This document shows, piece after piece, positions 49,790 through 60,780 of a stretch of 64,000 bases of DNA. The notes under the pieces are model-generated. The model saw only the letters and a list, made by a program, of their open reading frames with translations, was not told the DNA's origin and searched no databases. Origin of the DNA: Sipunculus nudus (taxonomy: Eukaryota > Annelida > Sipuncula > Golfingiida > Sipunculidae). The number at the start of each line of letters is the position of its first letter. Position 1 is the stretch's first letter. The stretch lies in NCBI GenBank assembly GCA_026874595.1, contig CM049306.1, forward strand, positions 85,092,142 to 85,156,141. The letters run 5' to 3'. The position numbers were made by a program, and so were the translations under genes.

Positions 49790-50640
49790 CCTGTGAGCTT
49801 ATGCGATTGTGCGGCATCATCTGTTGTTGGGTTGTGCATCGTGTGTCGTCTGTATGTTAACCATAGCTAACTCAAAAACGGCAGGAGCTAGCATCACCAA
49901 ATATTTTTGCAAATAATCATGCTGGTTATCTGAAAAACTATATCAGATTTTATTTATTTTATTCTAACTGCATTTTCTTAGATTTTATAGGGAAAAGGCT
50001 ATAAAAGCTTTAAAAATCTTCTTCTCCGAAACTGTCCAGCCAAATTGTCCCATATATCACAGAAATGATCCCTGGAACAATATCTTTCAAGTTTGTTTGA
50101 ATGGTTTAAGTTTGGTGATTTTTGGCCAATTGAGTTACATGAAGTTGAACCAAGTCATCTGTCCAAAAAAGCATACTAAAATTTCAATCTCAGAAACAGC
50201 TGGAGCTATCATCACCAAATTTTATGCCAGTGTTTGTCACATGAGGTATTGGTGGTGCCACCTACATTGATCTGTTTTTTACAAATGGAAATGTAATTTT
50301 AGACTCTCCTAGCTTATATACTGTTTTATGGTGAAACTGTTAAGCTAATTGGTTTAAACTTTACAAGAATTATTCTATGGTAGGATACTGCAAGTTTTAT
50401 AAGAATAGATTGGGTAAATGCAGCTCTAAAAAAGTAGTGTAGCCAATTGAAAAAAGGCTTTCTGTGTTTAAACAGATTTGACAACATACTGAGTTTCAGT
50501 AGCCAAGTCAAGAGGTCACTCAGTACAACCAGGTGGGGTCCAGACATCACCATGGCAACTGACCTGGCTCTGGTGTCTAGACAATGTGTCAAGACACAGC
50601 ATCTAGACGCAGAATGCCCAGATTAGAACTATTTAAACTA
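49790..50640. mobile_element. Repeat family CTGTGAGCTTATG, copy A
   Basis: Starts AACCTGTGAGCTTATG. Shared phrases with 60781-62990 are AGCTAGCATCACCAAA, TTGGCCAATT/GAGTTACA, GGTGGTGCCACCTAC and, at the end, a TCACTCAGTACAACCAGG segment. Non-coding and about 0.85 kb; it lacks parts present in the 60.8-kb copy. Confidence 0.65.
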
Positions 50641-50681
50641 TATCTTTTAACTGCTTGAAAAAACTTGGTTTGCATTTTTAG

Positions 50682-51060
50682 CGAATCTGTGAGCTTATCC
50701 AATGGTGTGGCGTCATCCAATTCCGTCGTCTGTTGTGCATCATAGCTATCTCAAAAAGGGCAGGAGCTAGCATCACCAAATTTTTAGCAAAAAATTTGTC
50801 ATTTAAAAAAAATTATATTGGATTTTGTTTATTTCTTGGCTAACTGCATTTTCTTAGATTTTATAGGAAAGAAGCTAAAAAAACATTAAAAAATGTTTTT
50901 CTCCGAAACCATGCTGCCAAATTGTCTGTTCATCTGTCCCAGTAATCCTCCATGGCAAAAAGAGCATATCTGAAAAATCCTGACCAATACATCCTAGTTT
51001 TAAAATGACCTAGTCCGAAACTTGCAGGTCTGAAACTTCCATTTTGCTGAAATCATAATG
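50682..51060. mobile_element. Repeat family CTGTGAGCTTATG, copy B (short)
   Basis: Starts GAATCTGTGAGCTTATCC and follows the same order of words (TGGTGTGGCGTCATCC, CAGGAGCTAGCATCACCAAA, CTAACTGCATTTTCTTAGATTTTATAGG) before losing similarity near 51060. Confidence 0.65.
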
Positions 51061-51292
51061 ACTAAGGAAGACATGCAGGACATACGAAGATCAATATTAA
51101 ATTTATTCATAATCCCAAACTTTGCACAGGTTTGCATTAGCCCTTTAGGCTTGTTAGAAAATGTATGGAACAGTCTCATAATATGTACAGTTTGAAAATT
51201 CTTTTTGTCAGTTTTTTATACAATTTAAAAAAAAAAAATAATTTTGCAATTATTAAGAAGATATATCCAAAGAAATAATAAAATTACTTTTT

Positions 51293-52314
51293 AAGCCCTC
51301 AGCCCTTAGACTGATGGGATATTGTCATCACCCAAGCTGTCCGTCCGTCCGCCTGTCCGTTTGTCCGTCCGTCCGGCGTCCGTTAACTTTTACCTTGTGA
51401 GCGGGATATCTGGAAAAGGATTCACCGTCAGAATTTTATTTCCTCGGTACAGATGTATATTGACAAAATCACGGTCAAGTTTGAAGATGGGTGACTTTGA
51501 CCTATTTTTCTATATTTTAGAGCTGATTATAGAAAAACACTTCGATGCTTATTACTCAGGAACCATTTGGTGGATTTTCACAAAACTTACTATGATTATT
51601 TTGACTGATAGTCTGTACCTGCTACACAAGTATGGTGGCGCCACGTACAATTTTGATTTTTTATGAATTTTTATCAGATTTTTCAACTTTGGGCTTGTGA
51701 GCGGGATATCTCTAAAAGGATTCACCGTAGGAATTTTATTTTTATGGTGAAGATGTATATTTACAAAATCTCGGTCAAGTTTGAAGATGGGTGACCTTGA
51801 CCTATTTTTCTACGTTTCAGAGCTGATTATAGAAAAAACATTTAGAAGCTTATTTCTCAGGAACCATAGGGTGGATTTTCACAATACTTACTATGATCAT
51901 AGGGACTGATGGTCTGTAACTGCTGCACAAGTTTGGGGGCGCCACCTACAATTTCTAATTTTTAATGAATTTTTCTTGGATTTTTCAACTTTGGCCTTGT
52001 GAGCGAGATATCTCTAAAAGGATTCACAATAGGAATTTTTTTCATTGGTGAAGATGTATATCGACAAAATCTCAGCCAAGTTTGAAGATGGGTGACCTTG
52101 ACCTACTTTTCAAGGTCACAGAGCTTATAATAGAATAAAACTTAGAAGCTTATTTTCAGGAAGCATTTGGTGGATTAATTATGAATCATGGTACATACCT
52201 CTCCAGTTTAAATTCATAAGTGAGACATGTGCAGATATACATCCATGTGAGAACAGATATTTAGTACTTGTTACTGTTACCACCTTTAAACACTGTTCTT
52301 TTGGCTGAGGGCTT
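51293..52314. mobile_element. 1.0-kb element with AAGCCCTCAGCC termini and three 300-bp internal repeats
   Basis: AAGCCCTCAGCC at the left end against GGCTGAGGGCTT at 52303-52314. After a CCGTCCGTCC-rich leader, the unit CTTGTGAGCGGGATATCT starts at about 51394, 51694 and 51996. Each unit contains GGGTGACYTTGACCTA and, in two cases, a GGTGGCGCCACG/GGGGGCGCCACC word. Non-coding. Confidence 0.75.
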
Positions 52315-53901
52315 TTGTCAGCTTCTGCTGATATTCTAGTTACCTATTATTATATACCAAATATAAGATCTTGATGTTTACCAAGCAACAATTTACTAAA
52401 AAAAATACAATATTCAGCTAAATATCACCTAAAAATTGCCCCAATTATGAAATACCAGTTTACCTTTAAATGCAAATTTTGATGTGATATATGAAACACT
52501 CTGATATTGGCTTGGTTAAATATGCTTTTCCTTAAATTGCACAGATATTTCCCAGGAATAAGCTTGGAGGCAATGTCATCAGTGTTCACTGAAACCAAAA
52601 TATTGAATATCTCACATATTTGGAAAGGATTTCCAGACTTTCCATGCCATTGACTCACTAAAACCAAAGCCAGCTACATGGTATCACCTAATGCAGTCTG
52701 TGTGTCACCACATTGTGGTAAAAGGGCTGTAAAAGCAATACACAATGTCTTTGAAAGCAGTATCATAAATTGTTTGTGAAGACAAGGTTTGTGACAAAGA
52801 AGAGATGAGGAAGAATGCTTTTCTTATTGATGAACAATTAATAGAATAAAATTAAGATAACAAAAAAAAAAAGACCTTTAACATGTATTGATCCTGTTTT
52901 AATAGCAAATGTAAAGTCCTGTTAGATTTGTTATTACTGCCAAAGAAAGGCCTGCGGCAGTATTGGAGGGCCAAGCTGTTGTGAACTTGAGCAGCTGCAG
53001 GGGCCTTGGCTGTTAGCCCAGGCAGTGACACTCAGTGTATTCTGACATGAGGGGCATGCTTGCTTGTGAAGCAACACCTCCCCTGGTGTGTCCCATTAAC
53101 AGCAGCAGACAGTGCTGCAAGCCTGACACCTGGATGTCTCCAGAAAATCCTCCTTGGGAGGTAATGACTGTTTGGTGTAATACCAGGGAACACCTGATCA
53201 CCCATTAACAGCCAGTTATACTGGCTGCACAGCGCAAATACAGCACGACACACAAATATCCTGGCCATCAGAGGCTGACTATAGTCCCCTTGTAGACACC
53301 AGTATGGGCACCCCTGTGAAGGACGCTCATCACTAAACAATACCAGACACGCTTCATCCAAAAATGATGGCTTGAGCTGCTGATCTAGAACCATTTGATT
53401 ACTTCAAGGTGTCATCAGAACAAGCAGTTTGTAAATATTGGAAGCATGAATAACAGGACTTTTTGTTCAGGTTTCTAGCTACAGCTTGTTACCATTCTTT
53501 CCAGCATCCTAATTGCAGGAACAGCTATCCCAGTATACAGCAGGTTCATGTGAGTTTGTTGTAATGACTGATTTATGATGGACATGGTCTGGTTTTAACT
53601 ATGTGCTCAGGTTGCCATATCATGTGTTTTGGTTCTGTTTATTTTCTGTTTGTTCCTATACTGAAGCAATAGCCAGCAGCCATAGCTACTTGACTTTCTT
53701 AAACAAATGTGTGTTGAATGGCAGGACTATATAATTTAAAATTTCAACATCCCTGGATAGATATCATTATATGATGATTTTTTTATTTTTACAGAACAAA
53801 GTAACAATTAAGGACTGTCTTACCAAAAGGGCTCATTCAGTTTCAGACACATTTAAGTGCATCAAATCATTTATACCACCTACCAATTTCATATTTTGAT
53901 T
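52315..53901. other. Intron stretch, with one unexplained GC-richer segment
   Basis: Mostly AT-rich. At 52930-53400 the composition rises, and a 120-codon minus-strand frame (53032-53394) is open. It contains LVLFSDER, faintly like the DE-containing core of Tc1/mariner transposases, but the surrounding residues do not continue that resemblance. I treat it as unassigned. Confidence 0.4.
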
Positions 53902-54349
53902 CAGGGCTTGACATTAACTTTGAAAGCACTTGCCTGAATGGGCAAGTAACATGTTGCTTTTACTTGCCATACGTGAATTTTACTTTACAATAATTGCAGC
54001 CAAAAAAACCAAAGTGTGTTCCACATGAAAATTTCTTGCTTGTTTTACTGCATTTTAGACAATATAAACATGTTCAGATGTTTGTTTGCTAATTATATAA
54101 TTCCTCAGTATTTGTACAGATAGATAAACTTACCAGTTATGTAAGATAAAGAAGTATTTTCAATGTGATTTCAAATTTTCAAGAAAGAAAATGGCTAACA
54201 GAAGATTAGTTCAGATTTAGGCTTTTAGGTAAAGGTAAAAGTTAGAGCCGCTTGGCAAGTGAGAGGCAATTTCTAGTTGCCCAACCACCATTTTCTGTAA
54301 CTTCTGTTTGCCCCAGGCAAGTGGTTATAACCATGAATGTCAAGCCATG
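53902..54349. mobile_element. MITE, CAGGGCTTG-ACTTGCC family, copy 2
   Basis: The left end CAGGGCTTGACATTAAC and right end GTCAAGCCATG, with ACTTGCC and GGCAAGTGG words inside each end as in the copy at 15428-15697. 448 bp, about 180 bp longer than copy 1, so at least one of them carries an internal deletion or insertion. Confidence 0.75.
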
Positions 54350-54813
54350 TATATTTCATTATACTTAGATAAATATCATATTTGATACTGTAATAGAAAC
54401 TGACATGCCAAGCTTCGTGCTTTGAATATAGGAGACCTGCATAATCTTGCTTTGTCTCATGCTCTTGTAACATCAATCTCACACATTCTGACTTATGATA
54501 GCTTAATATATCCAAACATTTCGCTTTTAGTTAAATAAGTCACATGAGAACTCAAACTTGTTTAAGAATTTACTTAAAGTTTCTCTTCTTCACCGTTGAT
54601 ACACATACATGGCATAGGGGAATCATCCTTAGGGCACAAAAATGTTTAAAAAAACGGGGGTATATAGCCATGCAGTGTCTATACTAAATACCTTATGAGA
54701 ACTGTGATGCCAGGATTTCTAGTCTATCAAAACATACACAAGTGGTTGGGTTCTTAAATTTAAAAAAAAATCTTTAGAAATAAGAGTCCTCATGTTTGTT
54801 TTTGTAATATATA

Positions 54814-56905
54814 TGTCGAGGCCCAGATTAGAATCTGGTCCAATTTAAAACTGATCTGGCCCAGATTAAAATTTTAATCTGACTGGCCCAGATTAAAATT
54901 TTGGTAAAAGTGCAGTATAGGAGACCTCACCTCAAACATGATTGGAGAGGGTGGCTGGAAAAGGGGTTACACCAAAGGCGGGCGCCGGGGCGGGCGTTTT
55001 AAAAAAAAAATAAGCCGGCCCCTGCAAAGTAAACTGTTCACCCGTCCGTCGTTGTTGACATCAGCCGTAAACAACACGTGACAGCGACTCCGATTGGTCA
55101 ATGGCCTCATTCCTGGGGGACGGGGGCATGGAATAATTTTCACGTACTGGCCACCGGCCCACGTCGCGCTCAGATAAACAGGGGGAAAAATACTGTCCTG
55201 TCTCCAGCTGTAAACAAAGCTGACCTCGCTGACCAATCAGAGCAGACTTTACACGGGTGCTATGGGCATTTCCCTTGGCAACACGATGGCAGCAGTGACA
55301 GGAAAGTCTGAGAGCCTTGGTTCTTTTTCCCCTAAAAAAAATACACGCAGAGGATATTTACTGGTAATAGATGCCCACAGAAGTCACACAAGAACAGTTA
55401 CGCTGCCCTGGGACAGTGGCAGCGGCTGTGCCTTTCTCTGTGCGGAATATTCACGAAAAAACTTCCTCACAGTGCATTGAGGTAAGGTCTCCTATATACT
55501 ACACTTTTACCAAAATTTTGATCTGGGCCAGACCAGTTTTAAACTGGGCCAACCCAGATTAGAATTTTGATGTGGGTCAGTCCAGATTACAATCCTGTGG
55601 TGAAGACTTCAGGATTTAGATCTGGTCTGGACTGATTTTAAACTGGGCCAGCCCAGATTAGAATTTTTATCTGGGCCAGTTCAGATTAAAATCCCTTGGT
55701 GGACTGATTTTAAACTGGGCCAGCCCAGATTAGAATATTGATCTGGGCCAGTTCATATTACAGTCCCATGGTGGACTGGTTTTAAACTGGGCTAGCCCAG
55801 ATCAGAATCCTAATCTACTCCGAGGCTGGCTCGATTCTTATCATCTTAAATCAGATAATGCAGTTATTATTTATTCCTCATACACCATAGTGAACAGCAT
55901 TAAAACACACAAAATGAACAAGGATATTTAAAATATATTATTGATCAAACAAATCTAGCAAATGTAATTGTTATGTTGTTCTTTGGTTTCATCTATTATT
56001 CAAGAAAATCCACAGCTTAGAAAATGATATAACTGCTGTCATTTGATGGTCTCACAAATAGAGGGGAATATGTGTGAAAGCCTTAATTGGATTTATAATT
56101 TTATTTCAGAATGAATAAGCTTAAATCGATAAGTATGCAGTAGGGTGACAAAAATAATGGGGCTTTTGAGTTAATAACTTGAAAAAAAGCTAACTGGATA
56201 ACTGGTGGACACTTAAATCTAAGTAAAATGTAGTTAAATGCTGCAATAAAAATACTCTCTACCTTCAGTAGTTTAAATGCTGAGTGAGAGAATATTGTTC
56301 CCATTGTTCTGACTACATTATGTTCTGGTTAATAATCCCAACAAATTTGACAAAATCAACCTAATTTTGATATATATTATATACTAGATATATATTTCTC
56401 TGTATGCTGAATTTCAGTCACCTAATTTCTGTGACTAAATTTCAGGTTTCCAAATAGATTTTTCAAGGGCCTTCCTTCTTGAATATTAGGTTACAAGTCC
56501 TAGACCCAATGTTACAATATGTGCAATTTATGAACATTTTCCTTTATGGATCAGTTTAAAAGGGTACTTCCTGTTTGCAACATACATGATGTAAATAATT
56601 AATTTCCAGTGTAAGTTAATAAGAATTCCTCTGTGATTCAATTGTAAACAAAATAACTTGCATTCAAGCCAGCCTAGGAGTAGATTAAGATTCTGATCTG
56701 GGCTGGCCCAGTTTTGAGTCAGTCCACCACAGGATTGTAATCTGGACCAACCCAGATCAAAATTCTCATCTGGGCTGGCCCTGTTTAAAATCAGTCCAGA
56801 CCAGATCTCAATCCTGAAGTCAGGATTGTAATCTGGACCGGCCCAGTTCAAAATTTTAATCTCGGCTGGCCCAGTTAAAAACTTGTCTGGCCCAGATTAA
56901 AATTA
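54814..56905. mobile_element. Compound palindromic MITE cluster (TGTCGAGGCCCAGATT)
   Basis: The left arm 54814-54937 is mirrored by 55479-55570 (GGTAAAAGTG..GGAGACCTCACCTC inverted). A second pair, about 55505-55845 and 56665-56905, is likewise inverted (CTACTCCGAGGCTGG against its complement). The arms are built of about 70-bp units of the kind TTTTAAACTGGGCCAGCCC / GATCTGGGCCAG. Best read as nested or head-to-head copies of one family related to the 11.2-14.8 kb MITE. Confidence 0.65.
54940..55478 (+). promoter_or_regulatory. CpG-rich promoter-like core with a possible captured first exon
   Basis: Enclosed by inverted MITE arms. It holds the E-box CACGTGAC near 55075, inverted CCAAT (GATTGGTCAATGG) near 55091, and GACCAATCAG near 55230. 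An ATG in good context at 55286 (ACGATGGC) opens a frame to a stop at 55480. An overlapping frame from 55371 runs 37 codons to GAG|GTAAGG, a consensus splice donor at about 55481. The two frames would join only through a shift near the A-run at 55334. It may be a captured promoter and first exon or a transposon's own promoter; no homology is recognised. Confidence 0.4.
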
Positions 56906-56907
56906 TG

Positions 56908-56910
<3 letters not shown>

Positions 56911-56984
<74 letters not shown>
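56911..56984. repeat. (AT)37 microsatellite
   Basis: 74 bp of perfect AT alternation at the right edge of the palindromic cluster. Capable of cruciform extrusion. Confidence 0.95.
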
Positions 56985-56986
<2 letters not shown>

Positions 56987-59208
56987 GTAACCCATTCATA
57001 TAACAAACCTGTTTAAAATAAAAACATCATGTTGTATAAATGGATGGCGTTAGAGATATATTAAAATATTGCCAGGAACATTAAGCTTTCTATAAAAATT
57101 GTGTTGTCAGACCCACTAAATGTGTAAAACTTTAACTGATGAGTTGAAGTCTAGAGCCCTTACCCAGATTTTGACAGTTTTTGTTTCATTATATTGGTGT
57201 TTTTTACTGTTTTGTCGATTGTGTTATGTGAATTTTAAAACTGAGAAGATCCCTCTGTATATCCATTGATAAGGGTCCTTGAGTCCAGGTCTTGATTTTA
57301 TAATAAGACTGTGTATTCTAATGAAGATTATATACAGAAATAAGGTTCATAGTTCTAATCACCTTGAAGCCAGTCTAAAAAAATTAGACACATAAGCTCA
57401 TTTAATTCCACCAAGATACCTGCAGCAGCCTAGTTTAAATCTCTCCTTTTTTTATGTAACTCAGCCATTTTTCCGTTTTTCCTGAATTTTTAAGCTAGCT
57501 AGCTGCTTTGAAATAACTCACTCCAACCTTTCTTGATTCTAAAGAAGTAATAAAAACTATCTGAATTCTTATATCTTATAGTGGTTAAGAGAGAGATATG
57601 TTCTTTGTAGAATTTCAAAAGGTCTAGACATAAGTGTAGAATGAGTATTATCATTTACTTATGGTATACCCTTAATTCAGATACGACTTGCAACAACTGC
57701 TTTTTAGTCAATAAGTAGGTAAAATGGCAGCTCCCGTGGATGGTTTTGAACTTTTGCAAGGTCAAGGATTGATAAAGGTATGGAAATATGAGAGAAGACT
57801 ACTCTGAGGCCAGTTGCATGGTGGATAGCTCTGGGGATGATCATGCCCTCATCAGCAAATTGTAGTAGGATAGCTGTATTGCCTAAATAAATATAGCCTG
57901 TACTAATTAGCTTAAACCTAGGAATTGTGAGCAAGAGCCTTAATTGGTTCACTCTATCAAATTGTCTTCTTTGATGTAAAGAGGATGCTCCTTTCCAGCC
58001 ACAGCAAGTACTTGTCTGGTTTACTTCACCTTTCCTTGCTGTTCTGCTTTACTGTATTGAACTTAGAACCAGTCAGAGGAGTTTCGTCTGTCGGTAAAAT
58101 TGGTCATAACATTAGATCCACGCAAGATGAAAGGTACCTGGGCTATCCTCTTCAAAGATTTTACTGCAGTGGGAATGTTTACATGATGTTCTTATGTATC
58201 AGTTGTGTTAGATTACCTGACCAGTTCTATTGGATTACCTGACATGAAAGAATGCTGTGGTAACTAAATGTACGTCAGAATGTTACCGAGTCAAGCACAA
58301 CCCCTTGCAGCAACAGGGACTGTCAACTTGCTTAGCTTAGATACACTACAGCAAGACTCATGGTACCATGGTCATGGTTAAAGTTTTTCCTTTAATATTT
58401 TCTAACAAAGGTTTAGAAAACAATATACTTTAGCTCAGCCTTACTACATACAGCAAACCTATTGATACTATATAGCCAAGGTTAAAACCTTTCATTTAAT
58501 GTTACTAAATAGTGGTTTGGAAAAGTCTCTTTTACTCAACATAGCCCCAAAACAGCAAACCCTCTGATACCATAAAGCCATGGCAAAAATCTTTCATATT
58601 ATATTACTTCCTAAGAATGATTTAGATAAGAAATTTATACTTTAATTGCCCTTTCTATCACTGATATTGGCCAGTAAAGGGAACACATTGCTTTTACCAG
58701 ATGGAGGTATAGGTGATAACTTTTTGTGTAAAAAAGACCCAGATTTCGAGGGCTATAAGTTATATTTGCAATTTTACAGCACTGGCCAGTTTACCTACTT
58801 TGGAAAAACCCAGCAGTTTACAACATACTTAAAACATCATAAAAAACAGTACACTCAACCTGATAAAAAGGGGAGCTGAAACATTAATATTGTATGGTCA
58901 TGTAACAAAAACATTGTGATTTTTCAGTGGGCACCCTTCCGTGGAACAGACTATAATACCTAGACCAGTATCACCAGCAGGTTTCATGGAATTATGTTGA
59001 AAACATTTGTAAAACCCAAATCGGTACAAAAAGAACAAATGAAAGTGAAATCATAACCCTTCCAGGATGCACAAGATACAGAACTGGGATGACCTGTATT
59101 TTTACAATTAATCATTATAAAAATATGACTATTTGTCTTATTTTTTTGGCAGTGTATGTCAGTAGTATTACCTTTTCCTTTGATCCTGTCTGTTTAAGTT
59201 CTAAAGTA
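56985..59208. other. Intron stretch without recognised genes
   Basis: AT-rich; frames of 85 codons or fewer, none convincing. The boundary at 59208 is the TA target of the Tigger element. Confidence 0.5.
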
Positions 59209-60442
59209 CAGTGGAACCCCCCTTGCGACCACCCCACAATTGCGACCACCCCAAAATTACAACCACTTTGCTTGGTCCCGAATTTTTTTAGTTTATTTAT
59301 CTTTAAAAATGACTCAAAATTACGACCACCCCTTAATTCAGAATTACGACCAGATATCCTGGCCCCAGCGCTAATGCGACCCCGCTAATGCGACCACCGC
59401 CGAGAAGTACTGAAACAACTTTTGTCACGAATCAATGACTGCGCCTTGTTACAGGCGCCTTAACGAAAGAACAAAGAGGGTTCGCAACCCTCGTGTAACC
59501 ATTCCTGACTCGGTGTCCGCGCTGAGACTCGTTGAGGCGTAAGTTGTAGATCAAAGAGGGTAACTAACGGCTGATTACCTAATGAGCCAGTCTGCCTGGC
59601 TAAATGCCCTGGGGTCTTGGGCTAGCGATGCTAATTGCCCCTCAGTGATCACCTGTATTACAGCTACCAAAAGTGCGGAGGTGAGAGCTTAATATTTTTA
59701 CTCATCACATAATGTTCGATCCTCATTGGTCAAATTAATGATCTGGTTAATCCTAAATGTGCTCATACCTTACTCACACTGAGTATTGAGCAGTCAGTCA
59801 AATGTATAACTACAATGCTTGCATTGGGACAAATCCGTTGTCTTGCCTTATCAGATAAATAGCTATCAGTTCTTTTTCTCTGCTGGTTCAGTTTGCGTTT
59901 AAATTGCTTGCTGTTGTGCGACCATGCCTCGGAAAGAGCGCTCCTTGAAGGAGAAAGTGGTGTTAATCAAGGCGAAAACACCAGGATGCAGTCAGCGCCA
60001 ACTGGCTCAGCAGTTACGCGTCGGTAAAACTCAAGTGCACGCAATATATACTCAGGCAGAGGGCTAAAAATATGACAGCCACGTATTATGTTCAATTTGT
60101 TCAAGTAGGTTATCTTCGTATTGTCTCCAGTGTAACTATGTGTTAATCATCAGTCACTACGTATGTGTCAATGTATATATATTTTTATCATGAATAAATA
60201 TATAAAACAATTTTGTTTTCTTTTAAGATACACAAAATAAAACATTCCTAATAAGGATTCTCCTCTCAGTAAAATATTTTGTTATTATTCACATAAAAGA
60301 TATGCAATATATACAAACTGATACACATTAAACATCGCCGTGATATATGCGACCAAGGTAAGAGTTTCACAAATACGACCACCCCAAAATTACGACCACT
60401 TTGCTCAGTCCCCTGGGTGGTCGTAATTGTGGGGTTCCACTG
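59209..60442 (+). mobile_element. pogo/Tigger-type DNA transposon, internally deleted
   Basis: Starts CAGTGGAACCCC and ends with its complement (GGGGTTCCACTG), flanked by TA on both sides (59207-59208, 60443-60444): the hallmarks of the pogo branch of Tc1/mariner. Subterminal GCGACCACCCC and ACGACCACCCCAAAATTACGACCAC repeats occur at both ends. The 1234-bp interior keeps only the 5' end of the transposase gene; the DDE catalytic core is missing. It would depend on an intact relative for movement. Confidence 0.92.
59924..60067 (+). pseudogene. pogo/CENP-B-type transposase fragment (N-terminal HTH)
   Basis: 47 codons from an ATG to TAA: MPRKERSLKEKVVLIKAK then SQRQLAQQLRVGKTQVHAI. This is the CENP-B/psq-type helix-turn-helix that begins pogo/Tigger transposases (KEK...I / LA..F.V..TQV pattern). 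Full-length relatives exceed 450 residues, so about nine tenths of the protein is lost to an internal deletion after the TAA near 60067. The fragment itself has no frameshift and could in principle still make a small DNA-binding peptide. Confidence 0.88.
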
Positions 60443-60780
60443 TACTAAACTTCCACAGGGCTCACTGGCCTCAGCCAAGGACTATACACATCAGATTTAT
60501 TGTGCTTGGAAGTCTGCCTGATAGACAAGTACATGTGGATCTTCTGGTACTAGCTCATCAGACTCAGATACTGGTTTTCCCACCAGGGGTGCCAATTGCA
60601 ATTTGGCAAATATTCTTTCTCACTGAAATGAATAAAAAAAGATTGGCATTAAAGAAGATCAGGGACTGAAGGCTATATATATATAAATCAATTTTTGAGA
60701 ATAAAATACCTCCGAGTTCTTTCAGGTCTTGGTGCTAGATGTCTCTCATGGGTTGCCAACCTCACTTTGATAGTTATTAG

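Noticed and set aside
53032-53394. Tc1/mariner transposase fragment
   Set aside because: LVLFSDER is suggestive, but the flanking residues do not fit the DDE domain in this or the overlapping frame, and no terminal repeats frame it.
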